Shown piece by piece: positions 52,087 to 61,009 of a DNA stretch of 64,000 nucleotides. The stretch is from Chloroflexota bacterium. GTDB taxonomy: Bacteria; Chloroflexota; Chloroflexia; Chloroflexales; Herpetosiphonaceae. Every line of letters starts with the position of its first letter. Position 1 is the stretch's first letter. Under the pieces are notes generated by a model, which searched no databases, was not told the DNA's origin, and saw only the letters and a list, made by a program, of their open reading frames with translations. The position numbers and the translations under genes are program-made. The stretch covers positions 310,001 to 374,000 of the forward strand of contig JAIUOC010000008.1 of assembly GCA_020161265.1 (NCBI GenBank). The letters are read 5' to 3'.

Positions 52087-52602
52087 ATGGGCTACAATGA
52101 TCATGCTGAGGCAGCGGCACAACATCAAGTACCAGTGCGCTGTGCAATTATTACCATTAGCGATACACGAACCAGCGAAACCGATAAAAGTGGGGCGCTG
52201 GCCCAGGAATTATTAACTGCCGCAGGCTTTCAAGTGGTCGAATATCGCATTATTCCCGATGAACCAGATCAGGTTGCTGAGTTTGTGCAACAGTGCATTG
52301 CACGGAGCGATTGCGACGCTGTTTTAACCAATGGTGGTACTGGGATTGCCCGTCGCGATGCCACGATTGAAGCGATTGCCCCGTTGCTTGATAAAAAATT
52401 GCCTGGGTTTGGCGAAATTTTTCGCATGCTTTCCTACAACGAGATTGGCGCAGGAGCCATGCTTTCACGCGCGATCGCGGGCATCGCTGGCCGAACCTTG
52501 GTTTTTTGTATGCCTGGCTCGTCGGGAGCGGTGCGTTTGGCCATGCAATCGTTGATTTTGCCTGAATTAAAACACCTCGTTTGGGAAATAGCCCGCCAGT
52601 AA
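52087..52602 (+). CDS. moaB: MoaB/Mog-family molybdopterin biosynthesis protein
   Basis: A 171-residue MPT-binding protein starting MGYNDHAEAAAQ (AAGGAGG before ATG). Motifs AIITISDTRTSETDKSG, VLTNGGTGIARRDATIEAI, FGEIFRMLSYNEIGAGAMLSRA and FCMPGSSGAVRLAMQ are diagnostic. It adenylates or binds molybdopterin during cofactor maturation. Its last 353 bp overlap the C-terminal reading frame of the lamin-tail protein on the other strand. Confidence 0.92.
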   Translation: MGYNDHAEAAAQHQVPVRCAIITISDTRTSETDKSGALAQELLTAAGFQVVEYRIIPDEPDQVAEFVQQCIARSDCDAVLTNGGTGIARRDATIEAIAPLLDKKLPGFGEIFRMLSYNEIGAGAMLSRAIAGIAGRTLVFCMPGSSGAVRLAMQSLILPELKHLVWEIARQ

Positions 52603-55600
52603 CGCCATAATACCGAATCAGCCAACCAAGCCCAAGCAAGCCAAGCAGCCAAGGCCAGAACGTTGGCAAGTTTGGTTGGCTGGTCGCTGGCAACCGTTGC
52701 GGTAAACCCAAATCGGCAACTTGGCGTACTTGCAATCGCCAAACATCATCATAGCGGCTAATAATTCCTGTGGCATTCAATTGGGTTGATGTTGGCAATT
52801 GCGGCAAACTTTGGCCTTGAGCCAAACGTATTTGCAAGGTCTGAGAGCCAAATTCGACCAATAAACTATCGGCATGGCGTTGTTTATAGCGTAATGGCAA
52901 TTTAACCAACTGTCCAAGATTGGCTTGTTCTAGCTTCTGCGGGCTATGAATGACTAAATTGGCTTGATTTTTAATAATGTTGAGATCAGCGGCATCAGCC
53001 ACAATCAACTGTGGTTCTTGATGATAGCTGCCAACTTTGGCCTGAATTCGTAGGTGCATGCCTTGGCGTAGTTGAGGCAAGGCGACGTTATTGCTGATAA
53101 ATACTAAGATTCCAGCGCTAGCATCTTGCAAATAAAACGCCCGTTGCCGAAACAAATTGAGTTCAGCACTGACCACGCCTTCAACCACAACGTGGCTATC
53201 GATTGGCGCTTGCTGAGCTTCGCGCAGACTGAAGGTTTTGCTTGGTTTGAGCTGCACCGAATTATTGGCTTGCTGCGGGCTGGGTTGTTCAAAAAGTTGC
53301 CATTGTTGATTGCTTGGATGCCGACCCCAACTTTGATCATAAGCCAATTTGGCATAGCTAACCCGATCGATCACCACTCCATTTGGTTGAAGCAAGCGCA
53401 CCTCTTCGCCAGTATTGGTGAGGCTTAGTTTGCTTTGGCTGGCAAAAATCACCAGATATCCTTGGGCGGCGATGCGCATTCCAGCGGGGAAGCGCCATGA
53501 TCGCGAGCCAGCATCAGCGGTATCATCCAACTGCCAACCAGTTAAATCGACCTGAACATTATTTGGGTTATATAGTTCAATCCATTCATCGCTGCTATTA
53601 TTCTCGCCATCAGCGTTCCAATCGATGGCCCGTGGGGCTGGCACAATTTCGTTAATCTGCAGTGATGGATAATTCGCTTGCAATGCGCTGGTTGGCTGAG
53701 CAGTCGGTTTTGGCTTGGCAATTTTTGGCTTGGCGCTGGCTTTGGGCGTGCTGGTAGGTTTCGGTGTCGCTGTTGGTTTCGGCGTTTTGGTTGTTGGGAT
53801 GGCGGTTGGTTGCGGCGCACGATTGGGCTGATTAGGCGTGGCCGGAGCATTATTCTGCCAACTCCCAGCATCGGGAATGCGGCTCCAAGTGCTGTTTGCG
53901 AGCGGCTTGGTATAGCTTAATTGATCAACGACCCGACCATCAGCCATCGCTAGTTCAACGTTATCGCCACTATCGTTGAGCAAACTACTCAGCGTGATCG
54001 TTAAAAATTGGCCTTGAGTGATACGGGTATTGGCAGCAATTCTGATGCTTGTGCCCGAACTATCGCTGATGCTCCAGCTACTCAAATCAATGGTTTGAGC
54101 ATTTGTAGAATACAGTTCGAGCCATTCATTGCCAAGCGGCGAGATTTCGTTGATCACAAGGCCTGTGGGAATTGCTGCCAACTCACGATTACGATAATTA
54201 GGGCTGATTCTCATGCCGTTGTGCCAACTCAGGCCGCCATCAGGCCAACGCCCCGCCGACAAACCTGGTAAAGCTGAGCTATAACTCCAAACAGTATATT
54301 CTTGCAAGCGATAATCGAGTAAGCGCACTATGTCGCCGTTATCATTCAACAAATTGCTGCTGTAGATGGTGTGCCAACTGCGTGGCTCGATCAAGGTGTC
54401 GTCGGCGATCCGAATCGGCACACCCCCAGCATTAGCTTGATCATCAAGCCACCAACCACTCAAATCGATCGCATTACTACTAGCGTTATATACTTCGACA
54501 AATTCCTCGCCAGCGCTTGGCCATGCTAAGACCTCATTGATCAGGAGTTGATTTGGTTCAAGGCTGGGATTTTGGCGGTTGCTGTTGGCTGGAGTAGATC
54601 GCGAGGCTGCTTGCCATGGGCCAATCCCATCGGGCAAACGGCTCCAAGTGCGTTCACTCAGACTGCTGGCGTACTCAAGGCTATCGGTGATAATGCCTTG
54701 ATTGGTAATCAAATGCACACTATCCAATTCAGCATTCAACAGCGTACCAACTGAAATAACCAAGAATGAATTGGGGCTAATGATCGTTGAATATTGGATG
54801 GTTTGGGCTGCCCCGCCACCCTCAAGCTGGTCGTCAATTTTCCAGCCTTGCACATCAAGCGGCTCTGGGCCGAGATTGTAGAGTTCAATCCAATCGGTGC
54901 CAGTCAAGGGTTGACTCATCACTTCGTTGATCACAATCCGTGCTTGAGTTGGTGTAATTGGCAGATCAGCCGGATTGCTTTGACCCAAACTTGGTGCTCG
55001 ATTGGCCGCCCAAGCTCCTGTGCCATCGGGAATTCTGGCCCAAGTACGATTGCTGATGGTGGCGTGATAACTAAAAGCATCGATCAATTGACCAGTTGGA
55101 TCAAATAAACGCACATCATCAGCACTATTGTTGTAAACATTGGTCATTGAAATGACCAGCCAACTTGTGGGCTGAATAATTGCTTCAAGCAGGATTGGGT
55201 TGGCTCCAGCAGCGGCATCATCAAGCTGCCAACCATGCAAATCGATCGCTTGATCGCCAGCATTGTATAGCTCGACCCATTCTTTGCCACTGCTTGGCGC
55301 TGCCATTAATTCGTTGATCCGAATGAGCGATGGATTCGGTGTGGCCGTTGGGGTCTGGCTTGGTACTGGAATTGAGGTTGGCAACCTTGTTGGGCTAGGT
55401 TGGGGTGAGGGCGGGTTGGTTGGTTGAACTATAACTGTGCTTGTGCTGGGAGGAACTGTTGTAGCCGTGTTGGTAGGGATTGTGGTTGGCGTGGTTTGGC
55501 TATTTGCACTGCCTGGAGTTGGCGTAGTTGCTGCTTGCCATGAGCCAGCACCGTCGGGCATGCGGCTCCACGATAGGCCTGCACTAGCACTGGTGTAGCT

Positions 55601-55939
55601 GTAGTGGTCGATAACCTGACCCGTAGGATTGAGCAAACGCACCTGATCGCCGCTATTATTCAACACATTGCTCAGCGAAACAACCAGCCAAGCGTTTGGT
55701 TCAAGCAGGGTGGGCGTTGGCAAGATTTTAGGGCTGCTGCCACCTTCGATATCATCAACCGCCCAACCACTTAAATCGATGGTGCTTTGGGTTGGATTGT
55801 ACAACTCGACAAATTCGCTGCCGCTGATCGGAATCGCCAAAAACTCGTTGAGCACCACCTGAGTTGGGCTGATTTGGGCCAGTATTGGTTGTGGCCAGAG
55901 CCAACCAATCATCATCAATAGCCAAACAAATCGCTGCAT
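52250..55939 (-). CDS. Surface protein with six lamin-tail domains and an OB-fold-like domain
   Basis: A 1229-residue secreted protein. Signal peptide MQRFVWLLMMIGWLWPQPIL; six lamin-tail domains each opening with an I-N-E motif and an E-L-Y-N strand (VVLNEFLA, IRINELMA, IVINEVMS, LLINEVLA, LVINEISP, LQINEIVP). Thr/Pro linkers of T-P-K-P-T-A type separate domains 1-2 and 5-6. An OB-fold-like region (VVVEGVVSAEL...FYLQDASAGILVF) follows, then a membrane segment PTFWPWLLGLLGLGWLI. The frame runs on through about 119 Arg/Lys-rich residues antisense to moaB; the natural end is probably just after the membrane segment. A wall-anchored matrix protein is inferred. Confidence 0.82.
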   Translation of the reverse strand: MQRFVWLLMMIGWLWPQPILAQISPTQVVLNEFLAIPISGSEFVELYNPTQSTIDLSGWAVDDIEGGSSPKILPTPTLLEPNAWLVVSLSNVLNNSGDQVRLLNPTGQVIDHYSYTSASAGLSWSRMPDGAGSWQAATTPTPGSANSQTTPTTIPTNTATTVPPSTSTVIVQPTNPPSPQPSPTRLPTSIPVPSQTPTATPNPSLIRINELMAAPSSGKEWVELYNAGDQAIDLHGWQLDDAAAGANPILLEAIIQPTSWLVISMTNVYNNSADDVRLFDPTGQLIDAFSYHATISNRTWARIPDGTGAWAANRAPSLGQSNPADLPITPTQARIVINEVMSQPLTGTDWIELYNLGPEPLDVQGWKIDDQLEGGGAAQTIQYSTIISPNSFLVISVGTLLNAELDSVHLITNQGIITDSLEYASSLSERTWSRLPDGIGPWQAASRSTPANSNRQNPSLEPNQLLINEVLAWPSAGEEFVEVYNASSNAIDLSGWWLDDQANAGGVPIRIADDTLIEPRSWHTIYSSNLLNDNGDIVRLLDYRLQEYTVWSYSSALPGLSAGRWPDGGLSWHNGMRISPNYRNRELAAIPTGLVINEISPLGNEWLELYSTNAQTIDLSSWSISDSSGTSIRIAANTRITQGQFLTITLSSLLNDSGDNVELAMADGRVVDQLSYTKPLANSTWSRIPDAGSWQNNAPATPNQPNRAPQPTAIPTTKTPKPTATPKPTSTPKASAKPKIAKPKPTAQPTSALQANYPSLQINEIVPAPRAIDWNADGENNSSDEWIELYNPNNVQVDLTGWQLDDTADAGSRSWRFPAGMRIAAQGYLVIFASQSKLSLTNTGEEVRLLQPNGVVIDRVSYAKLAYDQSWGRHPSNQQWQLFEQPSPQQANNSVQLKPSKTFSLREAQQAPIDSHVVVEGVVSAELNLFRQRAFYLQDASAGILVFISNNVALPQLRQGMHLRIQAKVGSYHQEPQLIVADAADLNIIKNQANLVIHSPQKLEQANLGQLVKLPLRYKQRHADSLLVEFGSQTLQIRLAQGQSLPQLPTSTQLNATGIISRYDDVWRLQVRQVADLGLPQRLPATSQPNLPTFWPWLLGLLGLGWLIRYYGVTGGLFPKRGVLIQAKSTIAWPNAPLPTSQAYKKPRFGQRCPRSRVKAWLLRQSRCRKACEKFRQTQAIFYQATGQSLQSWHRDGQSQYHHWLKQRRNRSVQCTVAQTQQPDLVHRE

Positions 55940-56083
55940 AGCCGCCTCGCAATTGGAGCACCAAAAGCCAAGATTGCCCTACTTAGATACACAAGCCAGC
56001 GTTTTCTGGCATGCTCAAGCAAGCAATTTCGGCCCAAGTTTTGCAATGACTGATGGCTTATAAATCTACGACCTTCGCCCGAT

Positions 56084-56112
56084 TTGCAAAAAAGTAGCAG
56101 CTATGCTATACT
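56084..56112 (+). promoter_or_regulatory. Predicted promoter of tRNA-Gln
   Basis: TTGCAA (56084-56089), 17-bp spacer, TATACT (56107-56112), about 38 bp upstream of the tRNA 5' end. Confidence 0.7.
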
Positions 56113-56149
56113 ATCAAAGTCAACGGAAGCGTTGAAGATAACTCGGTGA

Positions 56150-56223
56150 TGGCGGATCGTCTAAAGGTAGGACAACAGTTTTTGGCACTGTTTATCTAGG
56201 TTCGAATCCTGGTCCGCCAGCCA
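56150..56223 (+). tRNA. tRNA-Gln (anticodon TTG)
   Basis: Acceptor TGGCGGA pairs with TCCGCCA, the T-loop GTTCGAATC is present, the 7-nt anticodon loop TTTTGGC between ACAGT and ACTGT gives anticodon TTG, and CCA is encoded at 56221-56223. It has no tRNA neighbours in the window. Confidence 0.95.
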
Positions 56224-56225
56224 AC

Positions 56226-56253
56226 AAAACTCAGCAATTTTGCTGAGTTTTTT
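56226..56253 (+). terminator. Intrinsic terminator of tRNA-Gln
   Basis: AAAACTCAGCAA and TTGCTGAGTTTT form the stem, followed by TT. Confidence 0.88.
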
Positions 56254-56282
56254 GTTTAACTTTGATATTTTGGCCTAACAAA

Positions 56283-56307
56283 AAAGGCTGGCAACACGCC
56301 AGCCTTT
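56283..56307 (-). terminator. Terminator of the MFS gene
   Basis: AAAGGCTGGC-AACAC-GCCAGCCTTT is a perfect 10-bp stem; on the minus strand more Ts follow. It lies just beyond the MFS stop. Confidence 0.85.
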
Positions 56308-56327
56308 GAATCTTCTACCTAGCCTAA

Positions 56328-57545
56328 CTACATTGGTGGCTTGATACCACTTGAAGCCACACTAACCGGATGTTCCTCTTTGACGTTGACTCGATCGATC
56401 CCCGTCATCATTAAACCTAAGAGGGCTAGCACCAAACAGCCAATCGTGCCAAACAGCGCTTGATCGCTATGTTTATCGCCAACCATGGCCATAACGCCGC
56501 CAGTTAACGCCGGCCCAACAAAACTGCCAAGCCCATAACAAACCGTAAACATACCGCTTGCCCCACCTAATTTGGCTGGTGGAACGCGTGCCGCCAATAC
56601 CGCTAAACCAATTGGGTAGAGCGTTCCAGCGAAGGCTCCCAGCAACATCCCGAGAAACAGGGTTAGCAAAAATGGTGGGTGCAGGGTCGAGAACAAAGCT
56701 GCCGCCGAAAGGAGCGATAACGATCCAATCAGCAATGGCCGATAGCCATAGCGATCAAGCATTCGCCCAATTGGCACCTGAGCCACAATGTTGGCAATGA
56801 CGGTTACCGAAATTAGCGTGCCAAGCTCCCAGTTGCTGTAGTTGAGGGTTGGCAGCAATGAAACTAACGACAACGTGCCATAGCCATAGAGGAAGGCAAT
56901 TGCCAGAGGCAAAATTAATGGACGAGTGATTTTAAAGCTCACCCCGCCACTTTCATGCTCAGTATGCGCCACATGTGGCTCTGGCACAACGAGCACCACA
57001 ATCACGGTTGCCACGATTGCCGCAGCGACGGCTACTAAAAATGGATGGACAGGATTTTTGGTCCATTCATAAACTGCTGTGCCAATAATTGGGCCAGCTG
57101 CCGTACCACTGGCCAGCGACATTCCATAAACTGCCGTATTATGCCCCCGCTGCGCAGGCGAACTAACCCGACTGACATAGGTTTCAGCGGCAGTCCAAAC
57201 GCACGACCAGCCAATCCCCTCGAAAATCCGCCACATAAAAAAGAGCGGGATATTATTTGTCCATGGCATTGCCAGCATGGCAACGGTGTAGGAAATTAAA
57301 CCAACGATCAAAAAGAGTCGAATGCCAAATTTATCGATTGTGCGGCCAATCGGCATGCCCGTTAGCACAAGGCTGGCGAACATCACACTAGTGCTTAAGC
57401 CCACGATAAATTCATCAGCGCCATTTTGTTCAAGCAAATGCGGAATCAACGGGTTGATGATCCCAATTCCAAGGGCAGTAACCGCAACGCAGAGATAAAT
57501 TGGCCACATTGGATGACGCACATGCGTCGAAGGAACCTGCTGCAT
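56328..57545 (-). CDS. MFS transporter
   Basis: A 405-residue 12-helix transporter starting MQQVPSTHVRHPM (AGGAG 4 bp upstream). The major facilitator signature GMPIGRTIDKFGIR (loop 2-3) and the MWRIFEGIGWSCVWTAAETYV helix are present, as is the second-half counterpart VPIGRMLDRYGYRP. Drug/sugar efflux MFS type; no substrate determinant. Its start overlaps the SGNH hydrolase stop region, so the two form an operon. Confidence 0.88.
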   Translation of the reverse strand: MQQVPSTHVRHPMWPIYLCVAVTALGIGIINPLIPHLLEQNGADEFIVGLSTSVMFASLVLTGMPIGRTIDKFGIRLFLIVGLISYTVAMLAMPWTNNIPLFFMWRIFEGIGWSCVWTAAETYVSRVSSPAQRGHNTAVYGMSLASGTAAGPIIGTAVYEWTKNPVHPFLVAVAAAIVATVIVVLVVPEPHVAHTEHESGGVSFKITRPLILPLAIAFLYGYGTLSLVSLLPTLNYSNWELGTLISVTVIANIVAQVPIGRMLDRYGYRPLLIGSLSLLSAAALFSTLHPPFLLTLFLGMLLGAFAGTLYPIGLAVLAARVPPAKLGGASGMFTVCYGLGSFVGPALTGGVMAMVGDKHSDQALFGTIGCLVLALLGLMMTGIDRVNVKEEHPVSVASSGIKPPM

Positions 57546-57553
57546 AATACTCC

Positions 57554-58249
57554 TCACGCTATTGCCCGCAACCCAGTTGGCCAGGTTTGGGTAATTACGG
57601 AGATTTCTTCATCAACAATCGTTTGGATGCCTTGGATATTTGGGTGAATATTGGTAAACCAACGCACATCATGGCCATGAATATGATCAAGTGCTGGCCC
57701 CAATACCGGAAAATCCTCATCGACTGAGCCAAAGCCCCGCGCCCGTAAATCCCAGTTACCTTGTTGGGTTTCGCGTTTCATGCGCTCGAAAATATCGACT
57801 AGTGCATAGCCACGCTGCTGGGCAAGTTTGGCGATCATCCGATAGACTGGCTCAAGCTTAGAGTTACGATCAAAGGCATAATGGGCTGGGTAATCGACGT
57901 AAATCCCAGTTTCCAAGATGATTTTGGCTTGGGGATAATCACGCTCGAACAAATCGCAAAGCTCGATTAATTTGGCTTCAAATGGCCCAATCCCATAGCG
58001 TTTCCGATCATTCACGCCATACCGCACAATAATCAGATCGATTTCGGGATAGCGAGCCATCGTGCGATCGTAGCGTTTGAGAAAATCCTCAGTTGCTTCA
58101 CCATCTAAGCCTTCGTTATGGACAAGCGTTTCGTCGGCAAAGACGCTACGCAAACGGGTTTGCAGCAAGGCATCGCCACGCTGATGCGGCAATGCATACG
58201 AACAAGCAACCGTACAATCACCAACTTGCAAAACCAACGGGCCAGCCAT
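57554..58249 (-). CDS. SGNH/GDSL-like hydrolase
   Basis: A 231-residue protein starting MAGPLVLQVGDCTVACSYAL (GGAGG 6 bp upstream). Block I is VGDCTV, where Cys replaces the GDS serine; block II Gly is plausible near LDGEATEDFL; block III is IIVRYGVNDRKRYG (the Asn); the block V Asp-x-x-His equivalent is near FTNIHPNIQG. The altered nucleophile may mean a non-esterase role or a different serine. It precedes an MFS transporter in one operon. Confidence 0.75.
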   Translation of the reverse strand: MAGPLVLQVGDCTVACSYALPHQRGDALLQTRLRSVFADETLVHNEGLDGEATEDFLKRYDRTMARYPEIDLIIVRYGVNDRKRYGIGPFEAKLIELCDLFERDYPQAKIILETGIYVDYPAHYAFDRNSKLEPVYRMIAKLAQQRGYALVDIFERMKRETQQGNWDLRARGFGSVDEDFPVLGPALDHIHGHDVRWFTNIHPNIQGIQTIVDEEISVITQTWPTGLRAIA

Positions 58250-58429
58250 CCAGAACCTCCGCCGAAACGTTGATATTTGCGGCATCCACAGCAAACATCA
58301 CATACGGCAGTATAGCGGTCTCGTCTACTTTTGACAACTTTTAGCATGACATAAAACGAGTTTTTGAGTTACCAGCGTTCGCTTGAACGCCTAAACTCAT
58401 CAAACGCTCATTTCTGCCAACAATCAAAA

Positions 58430-58460
58430 AAGCGTCCTGTCGTATGACGACAGAACGCTT
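58430..58460 (-). terminator. Intrinsic terminator of the GlsB-like gene
   Basis: AAGCGTTCTGTCGT and ACGACAGGACGCTT (minus-strand reading) pair with one G.U and are followed by TTTTG. Confidence 0.85.
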
Positions 58461-58486
58461 GAAGTTTGTTTTAGCTTAATCGGTTT

Positions 58487-58777
58487 TTAGATGCGACGGC
58501 GACGAGGTGCCCGCATAAACGAAATGACCAAAGCAAATAAGGTTGCGCCAATAATTGACCAGATAATTGGGAAGGGCTTGCCTTCGATATCGAGGGTCAA
58601 AAGTTCGGGTAAACCTAAGTTGGCAGCCAGCCATGAGCCGAGCAATGCGCCGATAAAGCCGACCCCGATTGAGGCCAACAAACCACCCATGCTATAGCCA
58701 GCAATCGCTTGACCAGCTGCACCACAAACTGCGGCAATCAACAACATCAACAATAAGCCGATAACTGAGAATTCCAT
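58487..58777 (-). CDS. GlsB/YeaQ/YmgE-family small membrane protein
   Basis: A 96-residue protein with three helices and Gly-rich pattern: FSVIGLLLMLLIAAVCGAAGQ, MGGLLASIGVGFIGALLGSWLA, FPIIWSIIGATLFALVISFM, ending APRRRRI. This is the transglycosylase-associated/GlsB family, often stress-induced. GGAGG precedes the ATG. Confidence 0.9.
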   Translation of the reverse strand: MEFSVIGLLLMLLIAAVCGAAGQAIAGYSMGGLLASIGVGFIGALLGSWLAANLGLPELLTLDIEGKPFPIIWSIIGATLFALVISFMRAPRRRRI

Positions 58778-59167
58778 TGCATTTCCTCCTAGATTTGATA
58801 TTCATAAGCGTGTCTGTCATCTGCTGTTCTGTAAAAGCAAAAGCTGTGCCATGAGTAAAGGATGAAGGATGAATTATGAAGGATGAAGGTGCTAGGATTA
58901 ATGCGATGCCACAATGTGAAGGGATTAAATGTTTGGGAATCTGAAGCTAATCCGGCAAGTTTGTGGCAAAAACAGCTGAGCATTCTTTGGATTTATAACT
59001 TGGTTTTAGCGCTTCGTGTTCTTCGTGTTCTTCGTGGATCATTTTGCAGATACCCCCAAGGATTAACCATCTTCTCACCAAAACAGGACAATTAGCAGCG
59101 ATTTTTTGCCCAAGCCTTTGTTACAATAGATAGCACGATTATTGTCAAGATAGATAAAGGGTTGCCC
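58778..59167. other. 390-bp gene-free region with repeat tracts
   Basis: It contains ATGAAGGATGA-type tracts at 58857-58887 and TTCGTGTTCTTCGTG at about 59013-59035, both blocks of the dispersed composite repeat. No ORF in either strand has a credible ribosome-binding site. The last part is AT-rich and likely holds the promoter of the small gene at 59168. Confidence 0.65.
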
Positions 59168-59434
59168 ATGGCTTCATCAAGCAGTTTTATCATCGTTCTT
59201 TTAGTGGTGGCAGTGATTGGCTGGTTGGCTACCGTCCATTGGATTCGGACGCACGAGCGTATTTCAGCCCGCTTGAAACGACTTTTGGTGCTCCCTGCTT
59301 GGTTTCCATGGATGGGCGCGGCGCTCGGTGTGCCTGTGATGCGCGGTGATATGCCACTTGGCGATTTGGGCAAGGCCATCGCTAGTTTTGTGGTTGGCTT
59401 AGGCGTTTTTTTGCTGACTCGCCGCGAAGCCTAA
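59168..59434 (+). CDS. Small membrane protein of unknown function
   Basis: An 88-residue protein starting MASSSSFIIVLLVVAVIGWL with AGGG upstream. It has two hydrophobic helices (about 7-23 and 67-83) separated by a basic stretch (RTHERISARLKR). I do not recognise the family. Confidence 0.55.
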   Translation: MASSSSFIIVLLVVAVIGWLATVHWIRTHERISARLKRLLVLPAWFPWMGAALGVPVMRGDMPLGDLGKAIASFVVGLGVFLLTRREA

Positions 59435-59599
59435 ATATTTCCTCGGTTACCTCAATCAAATAACCAGCTTTTTCGTAAAATAGTCATTTCTGGATTGAAC
59501 CCATGGCTGAAGCAATTTAACCATGGGTTTGCTCATGCCTAGCCCCCTGAATAGGAATAATGGGCGGTTATTCATTCTATAGTTGTATGCAAAAATTAG

Positions 59600-59613
59600 C
59601 ATATCGTGATATG
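59600..59613. promoter_or_regulatory. Palindrome CATATCGTGATATG upstream of the MFS_3 gene
   Basis: A perfect 14-bp inverted repeat (6-bp arms, GT centre) about 36 bp before the ATG, overlapping TGATAT, which could be the -10 element 18 bp after TTGTAT at 59583-59588. It resembles a repressor operator. Confidence 0.55.
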
Positions 59614-59648
59614 ATAAACCCATTACTGCTTAGACAGGAAGCCGACAG

Positions 59649-60941
59649 ATGCTTGAAAAACGAACTTTAGCTCAAACTTTGCATATTCCACGGCAATGGC
59701 CGTATATGTTTCGAGCGCTGAACCACCGCAATTTTCGCTTATTTTGGTTTGGCCAACTTATTTCGCTGATTGGCTCATGGATGCAATCGCTAGCATTGCA
59801 ATGGCTAGTCTATCAACTAACCAGTTCGGCCTTTGCCATGGGCACGGTTGCTGCATTAACCTCATTGCCAGTGCTCTTGCTCTCGCCATTTATGGGCGTG
59901 GTGGTTGATCGCTATTCCAAGCGCTGGGTGGTGTTTTGGGCGCAAATGGGCGCAATGATTTCATCGTTGATCTTGGCAATTTTAACGTTTAGCGATAGCG
60001 TGCAATATTGGCATGTGTTGGCTTTAGCGCTGGTCAATGGGGTAGTTAATGCCGTCGATATGCCTGCGCGTCAAGCATTCACCTCAGAAATGATTGGCAA
60101 TCGTGATGATCTGATGAATGCGATTGGCCTGAATGCCTCGATTTTCAATGGTGCACGGGCGATTGGGCCAGCCGTTGCCGCAATGTTGGTGAGCGCAGTA
60201 GGCTTGGCTTGGGCCTTTCTGCTGAATGGCTTGAGTTTTATCGCTGTGCTCATTGGTTTGATGATGATGACAGGTTTGATTGCGCCAGCACCTCGCAAAA
60301 GCAACAGCTCATCAGTCAGCGATTTTATGGATGGCGCACGCTATTCGTTACAAACGCCCTTAATTCGAATCATTTTGGTGTTGGTGCTTGTGCCAAGTAT
60401 TTTGGGTTTTGGCTATACCTCGCTGCTGCCGATTTTTGCCGACCAAATTTTGGTTACGCCGCTCATCCCTGAAGGTTCAACCCGTTTGGGCGCGATGATG
60501 GTGGCAAACGGCATCGGTGCGTTGCTGGCGGCGCTGCGGGTTGCTCGCACGAATGCCCAAACTGATCGGCGCAAATTATTGCTGAATGGGGCGCTTGGTT
60601 TTGGCCTAGGTATCTGTTTGCTAGCCTTTAACCGCTCGTTTTGGTTGGCGCTGCCAATTATGACTTTTACAGGCTTTTCGATGGTTAGCTTTTTGGCTAC
60701 CGCCAACACGATTTTGCAAACCACGGCGATCGATCGGCTGCGTGGGCGCGTGATGGGCTTTTATGTGATGACCTTGGTGGGCTTGGGCTTGGTTGGTAGT
60801 TTGCAGGCTGGCTTTGTGGCTGAACATTGGGGCACGCCAATCGCAACTGGAATTGGTGGCTTGGCCTGTGTGATTTCAGCCTTACTCGGTTTGCGTTCCA
60901 AAGCCTTGTTGACCTTAGTTCCGCAGCAAGAACAAGCCTAA
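59649..60941 (+). CDS. MFS transporter (EntS/MFS_3 type)
   Basis: A 430-residue 12-helix transporter. FRLFWFGQLISLIGSWMQSLALQWLVY is the first-helix signature of the MFS_3/EntS group, followed by LPVLLLSPFMGVVVDRYSKR, GVVNAVDMPARQAFTSEM and IDRLRGRVMGFYVM. Probable drug or siderophore exporter; a palindrome upstream suggests control by a nearby regulator not in this window. A strong terminator follows. Confidence 0.88.
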   Translation: MLEKRTLAQTLHIPRQWPYMFRALNHRNFRLFWFGQLISLIGSWMQSLALQWLVYQLTSSAFAMGTVAALTSLPVLLLSPFMGVVVDRYSKRWVVFWAQMGAMISSLILAILTFSDSVQYWHVLALALVNGVVNAVDMPARQAFTSEMIGNRDDLMNAIGLNASIFNGARAIGPAVAAMLVSAVGLAWAFLLNGLSFIAVLIGLMMMTGLIAPAPRKSNSSSVSDFMDGARYSLQTPLIRIILVLVLVPSILGFGYTSLLPIFADQILVTPLIPEGSTRLGAMMVANGIGALLAALRVARTNAQTDRRKLLLNGALGFGLGICLLAFNRSFWLALPIMTFTGFSMVSFLATANTILQTTAIDRLRGRVMGFYVMTLVGLGLVGSLQAGFVAEHWGTPIATGIGGLACVISALLGLRSKALLTLVPQQEQA

Positions 60942-60971
60942 ATAGGAGGTGCGCAATGGTGCGTACAACAA

Positions 60972-61001
60972 CGCCGTGATCGTTTTTAGGCGATCACGGC
61001 G
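60972..61001. terminator. Bidirectional terminator
   Basis: CGCCGTGATCG and CGATCACGGCG form a perfect 11-bp stem with an 8-nt loop between convergent genes. Confidence 0.82.
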
Positions 61002-61009
61002 CTCTTATT

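Noticed and set aside
52434..52742. Alternative frame encoding a hydrophobic 102-residue peptide across the moaB/LTD junction
   Set aside because: It overlaps two convincing genes and has no ribosome-binding site; at most it marks the frame after a possible frameshift.
56040..56150. Integrated element at the tRNA-Gln 3' end
   Set aside because: No integrase gene or repeated tRNA fragment was found on either side within the window.
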